The notes under the pieces: generated by a model | Told to the model about the DNA's origin: nothing | Seen by the model: the letters and a program-made list of their open reading frames with translations, nothing else | Databases searched by the model: none | DNA from: SZUA-584 sp040768905 | GTDB lineage: Bacteria; Bacillota; Clostridia; Christensenellales; SZUA-584 | DNA length: 64,000 nt | Direction: 5' to 3' | NCBI GenBank assembly: GCA_040768905.1 | Contig: JAXGMA010000001.1 | Coordinates: 1,860,001 to 1,924,000, forward strand | Translations under genes and position numbers: made by a program | Shown here: positions 53,386 through 62,580 of the stretch, one piece after another | Numbering within the stretch: position 1 is the first letter of the stretch | How the letters are laid out: each line of letters starts with the position of its first letter

Positions 53386-54123
53386 ATGAAAAAAACAGCG
53401 GTTATGATTTTAGCAATACTCATGGCAGCCATTTCTCTGGCAGGCTGCGGCGGCACACCTCAGGCAGAACCTGCGGCCACGCAACCTGCAGCTCAGCAGC
53501 AGACGCAAGAACTGGACTCTTCACCTGTGTCTGAAGAACCGACAATTCCCGACGCGCCTATCACGGTCGTTTCCCGTGAGGAAGGCAGCGGTACACGCGG
53601 CGCTTTCATCAAGAACGGCAGCTACAAAGTGGTGCGCCCGTTCAACATCGCAGTCAAAGACGGTGTCAGCGAAGCGGCACAGGCTTTTATCGACTTTATC
53701 ATGAGCGCGGAAGGCCAGGCGGTCGTTGAGGACAACAAGTATATATCCGCGGAAACGGGCGCGCCTTTTGCAGGCAGCACTGTAAAAGGTAAGGTGGTCG
53801 TGTCCGGCTCGACCTCAGTCGCGCCGCTTATGGAGAAGCTGTCCGAAGCTTATCAGGCCATCAACCCCAACGCTGAAATCGAAGTCCATCATCTTGGGTC
53901 CACAGCGGGCATGACCAATACGATCGAAGGCGTTTGCGACATCGGCATGGCATCGCGCGAGCTCAAAGACAGCGAAAAAGAAGCGGGTTTGAAGCCCGTC
54001 TTGATTGCTCTTGACGGCATCGCTGTGATTGTTCACAAAACCAACGGCATCAAAAACTTAACGATGGATCAGGTCCGGGCCATATATATGGGCGAATTAA
54101 CCCATTGGAGCGAAACGAAATAA
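53386..54123 (+). pseudogene. pstS: Rearranged, truncated phosphate-binding lipoprotein (PstS-like)
   Basis: A 245-codon frame with signal peptide and lipobox SLAGC (Cys21). Known tandem PstS proteins run from lobe 1 (STSVAPLMEKL) to VVSREEGSGTRGAF and IDFIMSAEGQ, then repeat. Here the linker jumps straight to ITVVSREEGSGTRGAF, skips to NGSYKVVRPFNIAV, then enters a second domain at VVVSGSTSVAPLMEKL that stops after GELTHWSE. So domain 1 lacks its first lobe and an internal part, and domain 2 lacks its end. No pstCAB genes follow; an IS3 remnant does. Confidence 0.75.
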
Positions 54124-54253
54124 TGCCAAAACAACGTTTGAATCATTTTCCTCCATATAGGGCGGAAGGGCCGGTTTTGGAGTGCCCCCAATCCTTGTAC
54201 CAGTTTCAAAGTTTAAGAATCGATGATAAACTAACAAAAAGGAGCTGGAGAGA

Positions 54254-54534
54254 ATGGGAAAAAGAAATTACACGACTGAACAGATCATTGTGAAACTGCA
54301 AGAAATCGAAGTGCTGTGCGGACAAAGGCCAAACCATCGCCGAGGCAGTACGACAGTCCGAAATCACAGAGCAAACATATTATCGATGGAGAAAGACATA
54401 CGGTGGTATGAATACCGCGGACGCAAAAGCGATTAAAGTAACTTGAGAAAGAGAACGCGAGGCTGAAAAAACTGGTGGCAGATTTAAGCCTTGATAATGC
54501 GATCTTGAAGGATGTCAACTCAAAAAACTTCTAA
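54254..54534 (+). pseudogene. IS3 orfA, frameshifted
   Basis: The frame begins MGKRNYTTEQIIVKLQEIEV, as in IS3 orfA helix-turn-helix proteins. It then shifts by one base near 54319; the correct text continues as KGQTIAEAVRQSEITEQTYY in another frame. A second shift near 54440 moves to LEKENARLKKLVADLSLDNA, ending TAA at 54534. The -1 slippery heptamer A AAA AAC (54522-54528) that joins orfA to orfB is intact. Confidence 0.8.
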
Positions 54535-55364
54535 GCCCGATTAAGCGCAAGGCAGCCGTTGATTATGTTATTGAAGAACATTCAGTCACAGAAAGGCGGG
54601 CTTGTCGGGTTTTAAGTATTCATCGAACTGCCTATCGCTATGAGCCTGTAAAGCGTCCGGATGAAGATGAAATTAGAGCTCAGATTATTTTTATGGCCTG
54701 TAACTTTGGGCGCGTAGGATATCGCATGGTAACGGATATGTTGCGCAACAACAGCGAACCCATTAATCATAAGAGGGTGGAGCGTATTTGGCGAGAAGAA
54801 GGCCTTCAGTTACCAAAAAAACAGAGCAAAAAGCGCCGTTTATGGTTGAATGACGGCAGCTGTGTGGGGTTAAGGCCGGAGCATAAAAATCATGTCTGGA
54901 GTTACGATTTTATTGAGGACAAAACCTTTAACGGAAAGAAACTACGGTTCTTGAATATTATTGATGAGTATACTAAGGAGTGTCTGGCGTCGATTCCCAG
55001 GCGCAGTTGGAGAAACACCGATGTCATAGAGGTGCTATCAGGATTAATGGTGACAAGAGGGTGTCCTGAGTATCTGCGCAGCGGTAACGGCAGCGAGTTT
55101 ACTGCAAAGAAGCTTCGAAAATGGCTTTCAAATGTTGGTGTTATTACAGCATATATAGAACCGGGGAGCCCTTGGGAAAACGGCTACTGCGAAAGTTTTA
55201 ATGCAAGGATGAGAGACGAATTTCTTAACGGAGAACTATTCGGAAATCTGTATGAAGCGCAGGTTTTGACAAGACGCTGGGCGGAATATTACAGTACGAT
55301 TAGACCACATAGCAGTCTGGGCGGCAGACCGCCTGCGCCACAAGTGGTGATCCTTACTGCTTGA
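54522..55364 (+). CDS. IS3 orfB integrase, catalytic Asp replaced
   Basis: The frame is open from the slippery site to TGA at 55364, about 280 codons. It contains the HTH_21 part (RKAAVDYVIEEHSVTERRAC) and the rve DDE core: first Asp in VWSYDFIED, Glu in ENGYCESFNARMRDEF. The second Asp is replaced: the motif reads RSGNGSEF where RSDNGPEF is normal (codon GGT at 55083-55085). An internal ATG at 54693 gives a shorter 223-residue product. Confidence 0.85.
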   Translation, partial: KKLLSPIKRKAAVDYVIEEHSVTERRACRVLSIHRTAYRYEPVKRPDEDEIRAQIIFMACNFGRVGYRMVTDMLRNNSEPINHKRVERIWREEGLQLPKKQSKKRRLWLNDGSCVGLRPEHKNHVWSYDFIEDKTFNGKKLRFLNIIDEYTKECLASIPRRSWRNTDVIEVLSGLMVTRGCPEYLRSGNGSEFTAKKLRKWLSNVGVITAYIEPGSPWENGYCESFNARMRDEFLNGELFGNLYEAQVLTRRWAEYYSTIRPHSSLGGRPPAPQVVILTA

Positions 55365-55400
55365 GTTAGCTTAAGCCTTTACAATGCTTAATTTGAACAT

Positions 55401-56151
55401 GCAGAAGCAAAAAGGATGAGCTTCCTAGAATCAAGAGTGTTTGTGTGCGAAAATGAAAGCCGCAAGAGAAACGAATTTAAGAAATTATATTAAGAAAATT
55501 AATTTTATGAAAGCATGGTAATAAATTAAATAATACTGTATAATTCGATTATGTTTGCTAAATTACTTGTGAATCGAACTACGCTTGACGATGAATTTTT
55601 GTAGACGTGAATATAAGTTATGTAAATATTGACATGCATTGAGCTTTTTCTCGCTTGCACATAAGTCAAACATTAAAATATGACATTATTATAGGAGGGT
55701 CAACCTCCTGATAACAAGGAGGGTACAAAAGATTGAAACAAACAGATAGTGATTCGTCATAAGTGTAGAAGGAATAAAGCCACTGGTAAAAGAAGCTTAA
55801 TAGCATAATATAGGAGTACGTCAATTCTACATCAGATGGGGAAAACGATTTTGAGTGCCATATTCGGCCTCGCCCTAAAAACACGAGGGTAACAGCAGTG
55901 ACTGACCGCCCGCACAAAAACGAGTAGCGTCTTTACAAAGATAAATTTACAGGCGCTGTGTTCCACTTGTTTGTCCTTCAAAAAGCGATTGGCACATTTG
56001 ATTCGGTCAGTAAGAAACGCTGGGCCCACTCACCTCCACGTCTCTGTAGTTTGCCGATATCCTCGCTTACATAGTACAACAAAACTTCGTGCGAAGGGAC
56101 TTACGGTTTCATCCCGTTGTGTGCCTTTCGCAGAAAGGAATGGTCATAAAC
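55401..56151. other. Long non-coding stretch before gdhA
   Basis: About 750 AT-rich bases without a convincing gene. Short inverted repeats occur, such as AGGAGG/CCTCCT near 55693-55709. An isolated TATAAT occurs near 55539. It may hold a long leader or relics of lost genes; I cannot place a promoter for gdhA with confidence. Confidence 0.5.
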
Positions 56152-57438
56152 ATGGAACTGGGATCATACAATCCTTACAAAACAGCTCAGACACAATTTG
56201 ACAATGTGGCGGATCATATCAATCTGGATCAGGCCACGCGCGAATTACTTCGCCAACCAATCAGAGAATTCCATTTTACGATTCCTGTCAAAATGGATGA
56301 TGGAACAACAAAGGTGTTTAACGCGTACCGGGTTCAACATAACGATGCAAGGGGCCCTGCGAAAGGCGGGATTCGATTTCATCCTCAGGAAACAGTCGAT
56401 ACGATCCGCGCTTTGTCAATGTGGATGACATGGAAATGCGCGGTTGTGGATATACCCTTAGGCGGCGGCAAAGGCGGCGTTATCTGCGATACGCATAATC
56501 TTTCATTATGCGAGCAGGAAAGGTTGTGCCGCGGCTATATCCGACAAATGGCAAAAAACTTAGGGCCTTTTGTCGATGTTCCCGCGCCTGACGTGATGAC
56601 CAACGGGCAGCATATGCTGTGGATGATGGACGAATACGAGGCCATCGTCGGCGGCCGCTATCCGGGCATGATTACCGGCAAACCTGTTTGTATGGGCGGC
56701 TCTCTCGGAAGAACCGAGGCAACTGGTTACGGGGTTGTCTACACCCTTGCCGAAGCACTTAAAGAATTGAAAATCGATATAGCATCCACAACCGCAAGCC
56801 TTCAAGGGTTTGGTAACGTTGCCGAATACGCGGCAAAGCTTTACACAGAGCTTGGCGGCAGAATTGTGGCAATATCCAGTTGGGACAATCATGATAAAAA
56901 GGCCTATGTGTTCAGAAAGCTCGACGGGCTTGATATTGAACAAATGGTCGGCATAAAGGATTCTTTCGGAACAATCGATAAACAAAAAGCTATTGCGCTT
57001 GGATGTGAGGTTTTAGATGGCGATACATGGATTGCGCAGGATGTCGATATACTTTTGCCCTGTGCGCTTGAAAACCAGATTACGCCCCAGACGTTATCAA
57101 AGATAAGTGATCGGGTTAAGGTGATCTGCGAAGGCGCTAACGGCCCTACAATCCCAGCCGGCGATAAGGTGATACAAGAAAAAAACATCTATCTGGTTCC
57201 TGATTTTCTTTGCAACGCAGGCGGTGTAACCTGCAGCTATTTCGAGCAGGTTCAATGCAATATGAATTATTTCTGGTCGAAAGAAGAGGTTCTCGAGAAG
57301 CTCAAGTATAAAATGACCTACGCTTTTCACGCTGTGCATAATCTTTCGAAGCAAAAATCTATTTATACGCGCGACGCGGCGTATGTCATCGCCATTAACC
57401 GTGTTGCAGAAGCCGTTAAGATTCGCGGATGGGTGTAA
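56152..57438 (+). CDS. gdhA: Glutamate dehydrogenase (Glu/Leu/Phe/Val family)
   Basis: A 428-residue enzyme that interconverts glutamate and 2-oxoglutarate plus ammonia. Substrate lysines are in GPAKGGIRFHP and CAVVDIPLGGGKGGV, and the NAD motif is LQGFGNVAEYAA. It resembles the NAD-linked hexameric enzymes. ATG at 56152 is chosen over 56140, which sits on the AAAGGA site. It is followed by an inverted repeat and the large fusion gene. Confidence 0.93.
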   Translation: MELGSYNPYKTAQTQFDNVADHINLDQATRELLRQPIREFHFTIPVKMDDGTTKVFNAYRVQHNDARGPAKGGIRFHPQETVDTIRALSMWMTWKCAVVDIPLGGGKGGVICDTHNLSLCEQERLCRGYIRQMAKNLGPFVDVPAPDVMTNGQHMLWMMDEYEAIVGGRYPGMITGKPVCMGGSLGRTEATGYGVVYTLAEALKELKIDIASTTASLQGFGNVAEYAAKLYTELGGRIVAISSWDNHDKKAYVFRKLDGLDIEQMVGIKDSFGTIDKQKAIALGCEVLDGDTWIAQDVDILLPCALENQITPQTLSKISDRVKVICEGANGPTIPAGDKVIQEKNIYLVPDFLCNAGGVTCSYFEQVQCNMNYFWSKEEVLEKLKYKMTYAFHAVHNLSKQKSIYTRDAAYVIAINRVAEAVKIRGWV

Positions 57439-57495
57439 GGGTCTTTTAGTCTATATAAAACGGTGGTAAAACCACTTTGAACCAATATCAGAATT

Positions 57496-57525
57496 AAAGG
57501 GGTTGTTCTTAACAACAGCCCCTTT
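57496..57525 (+). terminator. Hairpin after gdhA
   Basis: AAAGGGG pairs with CCCCTTT and inner TTGTT with AACAA around CTT, with a three-base bulge. Only a weak T tract follows, so it may be a partial terminator or processing site. Confidence 0.5.
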
Positions 57526-57583
57526 ATACAAACCCAACAAGACTTAATTTTTGTACTACGTGTCTTTGCAGGAGGTAATGATA

Positions 57584-60500
57584 ATGGATCGGTATAAAAA
57601 TGTGACGTTGGATGTTCTGGTAGAGCGCGCAAAAGAGTTGGATTGCCTCTATTTGATCGACGAAGCCTTGGCCATGATTCCTTATCCAAACGTGCTGCAA
57701 AAGATCACCGAGATCGCCCCGGTCGGCTTTAGATATTTAAATGCGTGTGTTGTCACCATTGGACTTGACGGTTGCCTTTATACCTCAAAACCCGTTGTTG
57801 AAAACGCAGATGAGCTCAAAGTCCCTGTTATCGTAAATGGAGAAGAACGCGGTTATATCAAGGCGGCTTACCCAAAAAACACCTTCCCAAAAGACGATAC
57901 AGTTTTTTTGGAACAGGAATCAAAACTGATCCGCTCAATTTCAACCAGGATCTCCGAGACGATATACAAGAAAACAATTCAAGAATCTCACGAATATAAA
58001 AGCAGATGGAAAACGATTATTGAGCTTCTTCAAAAAACAGATAATGAAACGCTTCTATATGTCTGCGAAAGAATGCTTGTTATGCTGTCCAACACTAATC
58101 CCAAACTTTTATCAGATGTTTACCGAGAAATGGGCTGGGATGCTCATGTTTATCAGGGAGAAGTCAATTCTCCGCTGGAAATGCTTCCGGATATAAACAT
58201 AGCCCGCTTAAGCGACGTTTTGTTTGAGTCTGCGGCGGTCAGCCTAAAAGACGAGCAAATCTATCATAATATCAGTTTATGGATTTATCAAGGTAAAACA
58301 TACGAAATCGCAAAAATCGTCAACAAAAAGGATTCAGACATCAGGAGCATCATCCAGGCATTAAAAAAATACATAAAAGCTGTCAAGGCCAACGAGGGCG
58401 CAAATAAGTCCACAAACAGGTGGCTGACAGTTGAGCTGATACGCAAGTTCTTAACTGAAAATCCCAAATTGATTTCCAATGCGCAAAAACATGTTACCAT
58501 CGATGCTTTTTGCAGCCTTTTAGAGTCTTTTATCGTATCTCCAAGATGTACCGGCAAGATCGGCGGAAAGGGCACTGGACTTTTTGTTGCGCATCAAATC
58601 ATCAAATCGCAGATAGAACAAACCCCTGCTCTTGCAGATGTTAAAATACCAAGAACATGGTACATTTCTTCGGAAGAACATTATAATCTGGTTGATTACA
58701 ACGGTCTTGATGAACTGCATGAGCACAAGTACAAAGATATTATAGAGATTCGCGCAACATATCCAAGAATTGTGCAGATGTTTAAAAACTTAAGATTCTC
58801 ATCTTATATGAATGACGCTCTTAGTGAAATTCTTGATGTGTGTACGGACAGGCCCCTTATCGTCAGGTCTTCGAGCCTGCTTGAAGACCAGGTCGGCACC
58901 GCTTTTTCCGGCAAGTATAAGAGCCTTTTTATTCCCAATACCGGAACAAAGGCTGAGCGCCTCGCGCAGTTATCCCAGGGGATTCTTGAAGTTTATGCGT
59001 CAGTATACAATCCCGATTCCATACAATACAGAAAAAAACGGGGATTGCTGGATTGCTGTGAACAAATGGGCATTTTAATTCAAGAGGTTGTCGGACAAAG
59101 AGTCGGCCCGTATTATTTTCCGTTGTATGCCGGAATTGCCTTTAGTCAAAACGAATTGCGCTGGTCTCCGCGCATCCGTCGTCAAGACGGTTTGCTGCGT
59201 ATGGTTATGGGTATGGGAACGCGCGCGGTTGACCGTGTCGGCGATGATTTTCCTATTCTGATATCTCCCGGACAACCCAATCTGCGTGTCAACCAATCTC
59301 TATCCGAGCTGAAAAAATATTCGCCTCGTATGATCGATGTTATCGATATGGAGAAAAAGCAGTTTGTAACGCTGCCGATATCACAGCTGATAAAAGAGTG
59401 TGGCAACGAAATAAACTGTATTGATCATATTGCCTCGGTATTAAAGCACGACTTTTTATCATCGGCCAATCGTTTCACGTCCAACTTTTCAGAAGACGAA
59501 TTTGTTGTTACTTTCGATGGCCTTATAAAGAATACCCCTATGATAGACAACATAAAATCAATTCTTTCTGTGCTTGAAAAAAACCTCGGCTACTCGGTCG
59601 ATATAGAGTTTGCCAGCGACGGCGAAGATTTCTATCTGCTTCAATGCCGCCCTCAAAGCAAAAACCGGGACAACGCGCCCGTTGCTATCCCTTCAAATAT
59701 TTCTCGTCAACACACCATTTTTACGGCCAATAAGTACGTTTCGAACGGAAAGGTCACCGGAATAAAAACAGTCGTTTTTGTAGACCCCATAGGATATTCA
59801 AAGATTGAAAAATACGAGGATTTTATCCGCGTCCGCGACGCGATCAGTGAAATAAACCGTATATTGCCACGCCGAAGTTTTATTCTGATGGGACCTGGAC
59901 GCTGGGGCAGCCGCGGCGATATTAAGCTTGGTGTGCCGGTGGCTTATTCGGATATAAATAATACCGCAATGCTGATTGAGATCGCATTGAAAGAATCAAA
60001 ATTCCAGCCCGAGCTCTCTTTCGGCACGCACTTTTTTCAAGACCTTGTAGAGGAAAATATTAAATATCTGCCTTTATACCCTGAAGACAGTGAAACCATA
60101 TACAAAAAATCGTTTTTTTCTGGTTCTAAAAATGCGCTCGCGGACATCGTCCCTGCATATGCCGACCTCAGCCATGTTATTAAACTGATACAGGTTGAGG
60201 ATTCGTACATTGGTAAAAAACTTTTTGTTTTGATGAACGCTGATTTGGAAAAAGCAATCGCGTTTTTGGGGCACCCATCGGATTATTCTCTTGAGACTGA
60301 TCAAACATATGAAATGGATTTTGAAACAGGCAATGAGAAAGGCGACGGATGGCGCTGGCGCCATTACATGGCGGAAAGAATAGCGGAACAAATGGATTTT
60401 TCAGCGTTTGCAGTAAAAGGCGTCTATCTTTTTGGCAGCACAAATAACTGTACAGCAAGATTTAACAGCGATATCGATTTGTTGATTCACTTTTTCGGTA

Positions 60501-60715
60501 CCAAGAAACAAAAGACAGAACTTAATACCTGGCTCAGCGGCTGGAGTATTGCTCTTTCAGAAATTAATTTTTTAAAAACCGGATACAAGACAGACGGGAT
60601 TTTAGATATCCATTATGTAACCGATCAGGATATTCTGAATAAAACATCTTTTGCAATTAAGATAAACTCTGTCTATAATCCAGCATATCCCCTACGGGTT
60701 GAAAATGGCAAGTAA
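57584..60715 (+). CDS. PEP-synthase-like ATP-grasp protein fused to a nucleotidyltransferase domain
   Basis: A 1043-residue protein. Residues 1-140 look like a sensor or GAF/PAS-type domain; 140-310 are helical. Residues about 320-692 match the PEP synthase/PPDK N-terminal ATP-grasp domain: GKIGGKGTGL (324-333), RPLIVRSSSLLEDQVGTAFS (423-442), VDIEFA (672-677), LLQCRPQ (685-691). The phosphohistidine swivel and PEP-binding barrel are absent. Residues 700-900 carry GPGRWGSRGDIKLGVPVAYS (771-790). Residues 945-1043 form a minimal nucleotidyltransferase with GS at 951-952 and SDIDL at 962-966. ATG at 57584 has AGGAGG at good spacing. The activity is unknown. Confidence 0.85.
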   Translation: MDRYKNVTLDVLVERAKELDCLYLIDEALAMIPYPNVLQKITEIAPVGFRYLNACVVTIGLDGCLYTSKPVVENADELKVPVIVNGEERGYIKAAYPKNTFPKDDTVFLEQESKLIRSISTRISETIYKKTIQESHEYKSRWKTIIELLQKTDNETLLYVCERMLVMLSNTNPKLLSDVYREMGWDAHVYQGEVNSPLEMLPDINIARLSDVLFESAAVSLKDEQIYHNISLWIYQGKTYEIAKIVNKKDSDIRSIIQALKKYIKAVKANEGANKSTNRWLTVELIRKFLTENPKLISNAQKHVTIDAFCSLLESFIVSPRCTGKIGGKGTGLFVAHQIIKSQIEQTPALADVKIPRTWYISSEEHYNLVDYNGLDELHEHKYKDIIEIRATYPRIVQMFKNLRFSSYMNDALSEILDVCTDRPLIVRSSSLLEDQVGTAFSGKYKSLFIPNTGTKAERLAQLSQGILEVYASVYNPDSIQYRKKRGLLDCCEQMGILIQEVVGQRVGPYYFPLYAGIAFSQNELRWSPRIRRQDGLLRMVMGMGTRAVDRVGDDFPILISPGQPNLRVNQSLSELKKYSPRMIDVIDMEKKQFVTLPISQLIKECGNEINCIDHIASVLKHDFLSSANRFTSNFSEDEFVVTFDGLIKNTPMIDNIKSILSVLEKNLGYSVDIEFASDGEDFYLLQCRPQSKNRDNAPVAIPSNISRQHTIFTANKYVSNGKVTGIKTVVFVDPIGYSKIEKYEDFIRVRDAISEINRILPRRSFILMGPGRWGSRGDIKLGVPVAYSDINNTAMLIEIALKESKFQPELSFGTHFFQDLVEENIKYLPLYPEDSETIYKKSFFSGSKNALADIVPAYADLSHVIKLIQVEDSYIGKKLFVLMNADLEKAIAFLGHPSDYSLETDQTYEMDFETGNEKGDGWRWRHYMAERIAEQMDFSAFAVKGVYLFGSTNNCTARFNSDIDLLIHFFGTKKQKTELNTWLSGWSIALSEINFLKTGYKTDGILDIHYVTDQDILNKTSFAIKINSVYNPAYPLRVENGK

Positions 60716-60730
60716 GAAATAAAAAACCCA

Positions 60731-62255
60731 GGCTCTGTGAATTATTTTCTGTAAAAGCGCTTCTGTGACGATAGCAAATAGTGTTTCCGGAGCCAGAGGC
60801 ACCGGAGCCGTCACCGCCGTTAGGCGGCTTGGCCTTGACTCGGCTCAAGAGCAAATGCTATGCTGCTCTTGCCGCCGAAGAAACCAAAGTCTCTGTTTCC
60901 ATCACCGTCGGCTGATTTGAAAATAGCATTTAAGATGAGCCGTGTCAAGGCTGGCGGGGTTATTTAGCTCAGTCTACCGGGATACATGATGTCCATTTCA
61001 CAGTGGACAGGCCCCCAGTTTCTAAGAGTGCCAGTCCACTTTTTGGTTAACTCGAATGTGGCCAGATACAGTGCTTTGAGCAACGAGTTGCTACTCGGGA
61101 ATACGCTCCTCTGGCGGTTCAGACGCCTGTAGCCGCTGTTTAAGCTCTCGATGGCGTTAGTGGTGTAGATAACCTTGCGTACCTGCGCGGAGAACTTAAA
61201 CATAGGACTGATGACGTCCCAGTTGTCAGCCCAGCGCTTCATGGCGTTTGGATATTTCTTCTCCCATTTTCCCGTCACAGCCAACATTTGTGCGTTCCCC
61301 TGCTGTTCGTTGGGCGAATGGTAAATAGTCTTTAAATCGGTGGCAAACTCCTTCTTATCCTTGTCGGCCACATATTTGAGCGTATTGCGCACCACGTGCA
61401 CGATGCAACGCTGGTATTCTGTTTGCGGATATGCGGCTTCAATCGCCTCTTTGATTCCAGATAAACCATCGGCACAAAGCACAAAAATGTCAGCTACACC
61501 GCGGTTTTTAAGCTCATTGAGCACAGAAAGCCAATACTTGCTGCTTTCGTTTTCACCGATAGAAATTGTCAAAACTTCTTTGTGACCTTCTTCGCTGATG
61601 CCGAGTATCACATATGCGGCCTGCTTTTTGATGACACCATTATCCCGCACATTGAACACAATAGCGTCGATAAACATAATGGGGTAGACAGCGCTCAATG
61701 ACCGTTTCTGCCATGCTTCAATTTCAGGCATCAACTTATTGGTGATGCTTGTGACAAGACCTTCGCTGACCTCAAAACCGTAAATTTCTTCAATCTGGTC
61801 GGATATCTGTCGTGTGCTCATACCCCTTGCGTACATGCTGATGATTTTGCCTTCAATGGCTGAGATATCGCGGCTGTACTTGGGCACGAGTTTTGGGTCA
61901 AAGTCGCTGTTCCTGTCCTGCGGAACCTGAATTGGCACAGCTCCGTAGTTGCTCTTAAGCGTCTTTGGCTTATACCCGTTGCGAGAATCCGTATAATCCG
62001 GGTCTTGGTGCTTTGACTGCTCCATTTGTGTTTCAAGCTCGCTCTCGAGCATGTTTTGAATAGTGCCTCCCAGTAAATCGCGCAACGCCGTCTCGATATC
62101 CTGCGCTGACTGTATGTCGTATTCCTCCAGAAGCTGCGCAATGATGTTCCGTTTTCCTTCGCTCATGCTTAGTTTTCTTGGTCTACCCATATCAAATAGC
62201 CTCCTGTGTTTATTCTATCACAGAAGGCTATTTACAGAAAATTTTGAACAGGCTC
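60731..62255 (-). mobile_element. IS256-family insertion sequence
   Basis: One transposase gene is bounded by imperfect 38-base inverted repeats (60731-60768 and 62218-62255), which share TTTTCTGTAAA and CTTCTGTGA blocks. The transposase is intact. I see no matching target duplication at the edges, so flanks may have been rearranged since insertion. The right end adjoins a serine recombinase stub. Confidence 0.88.
60964..62190 (-). CDS. IS256-family transposase
   Basis: A 408-residue DDE transposase of the mutator-like group. Family segments are SRDISAIEGKIISMYARGM, VLCADGLSGIKEAIEAAYP (with the second Asp), CIVHVVRNTLKYV and TTNAIESLNSGYRR (with the Glu). Full length and without visible defects, so probably active. 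The start has GAGGCTATTTG upstream, a weak site. Confidence 0.93.
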   Translation of the reverse strand: MGRPRKLSMSEGKRNIIAQLLEEYDIQSAQDIETALRDLLGGTIQNMLESELETQMEQSKHQDPDYTDSRNGYKPKTLKSNYGAVPIQVPQDRNSDFDPKLVPKYSRDISAIEGKIISMYARGMSTRQISDQIEEIYGFEVSEGLVTSITNKLMPEIEAWQKRSLSAVYPIMFIDAIVFNVRDNGVIKKQAAYVILGISEEGHKEVLTISIGENESSKYWLSVLNELKNRGVADIFVLCADGLSGIKEAIEAAYPQTEYQRCIVHVVRNTLKYVADKDKKEFATDLKTIYHSPNEQQGNAQMLAVTGKWEKKYPNAMKRWADNWDVISPMFKFSAQVRKVIYTTNAIESLNSGYRRLNRQRSVFPSSNSLLKALYLATFELTKKWTGTLRNWGPVHCEMDIMYPGRLS

Positions 62256-62412
62256 GCTGGCGATGCGAAAAGCATCAAATATCGCAAGTCTTTGATTGAT
62301 ACTTTCGTTCGCGGAATTTATCTGCGAGAGGATAAAATGACTATCCTGTACAACGTACAAGATAGTCAATCTACTTTGCCGTTAGGCGATTTGTGTTCGC
62401 CTAATACTACTA
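62241..62412 (+). pseudogene. C-terminal stub of a serine recombinase
   Basis: The frame reads KYRKSLIDTFVRGIYLREDK then MTILYNVQDS, the C-terminal coiled-coil and strand region of large serine recombinases of Clostridia. Everything upstream is replaced by the IS256 element. The frame runs on into the tRNA-Ala gene on the opposite strand, which fits an integrase gene that lay at the edge of an integrated element. Confidence 0.7.
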
Positions 62413-62488
62413 TGGTGGAGCATAGCGGGATCGAACCGCTGACCTCTGCATTGCGAACGCAGCGCTCTACCAGCTGAGCCAATGCCCC
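62413..62488 (-). tRNA. tRNA-Ala (anticodon CGC)
   Basis: A 76-base cloverleaf on the minus strand: acceptor GGGGCAT with ATGCTCC (one G-T pair), anticodon stem CTGCG/TGCAG-type with loop TTCGCAA, T arm GGTTCGATCCC and encoded CCA. Its 3' end faces the recombinase stub. Confidence 0.94.
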
Positions 62489-62525
62489 ATGAAAACGTGT
62501 TATTATGCCACAAAGAACAAAAATT

Positions 62526-62554
62526 AATATATACGATGCATCGTATTTTGTCAA
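62526..62554 (-). promoter_or_regulatory. Promoter of tRNA-Ala with a palindromic spacer
   Basis: Minus strand TTGACA (62549-62554), 17-base spacer and TATATT (62526-62531). The perfect palindrome ATACGATGCATCGTAT (62531-62546) fills most of the spacer. Confidence 0.8.
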
Positions 62555-62580
62555 TCCGGAATATGTCTTTACACTGCACG

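Larger units (their letters stand above)
54178..55400 (+). mobile_element. Defective IS3-family insertion sequence
   Basis: Left end starts near TGGAGTGCCCCCA (54178); orfA and orfB follow in the usual overlapping layout. The inner part of a matching right repeat (CTTAATTTTGAA-like, near 55389-55400) is present but the outer 25 or so bases are missing. orfA has two frameshifts and orfB has lost a catalytic aspartate, so the copy is inactive. Confidence 0.8.

Noticed and set aside
55666..55917. 83-codon minus-strand open frame before gdhA
   Set aside because: No ribosome site, no domain, and it sits in AT-rich DNA.
62413..62477. Serine recombinase reading frame continuing as GIEPLTSAL
   Set aside because: That part is tRNA-Ala read on the opposite strand and not protein-coding.
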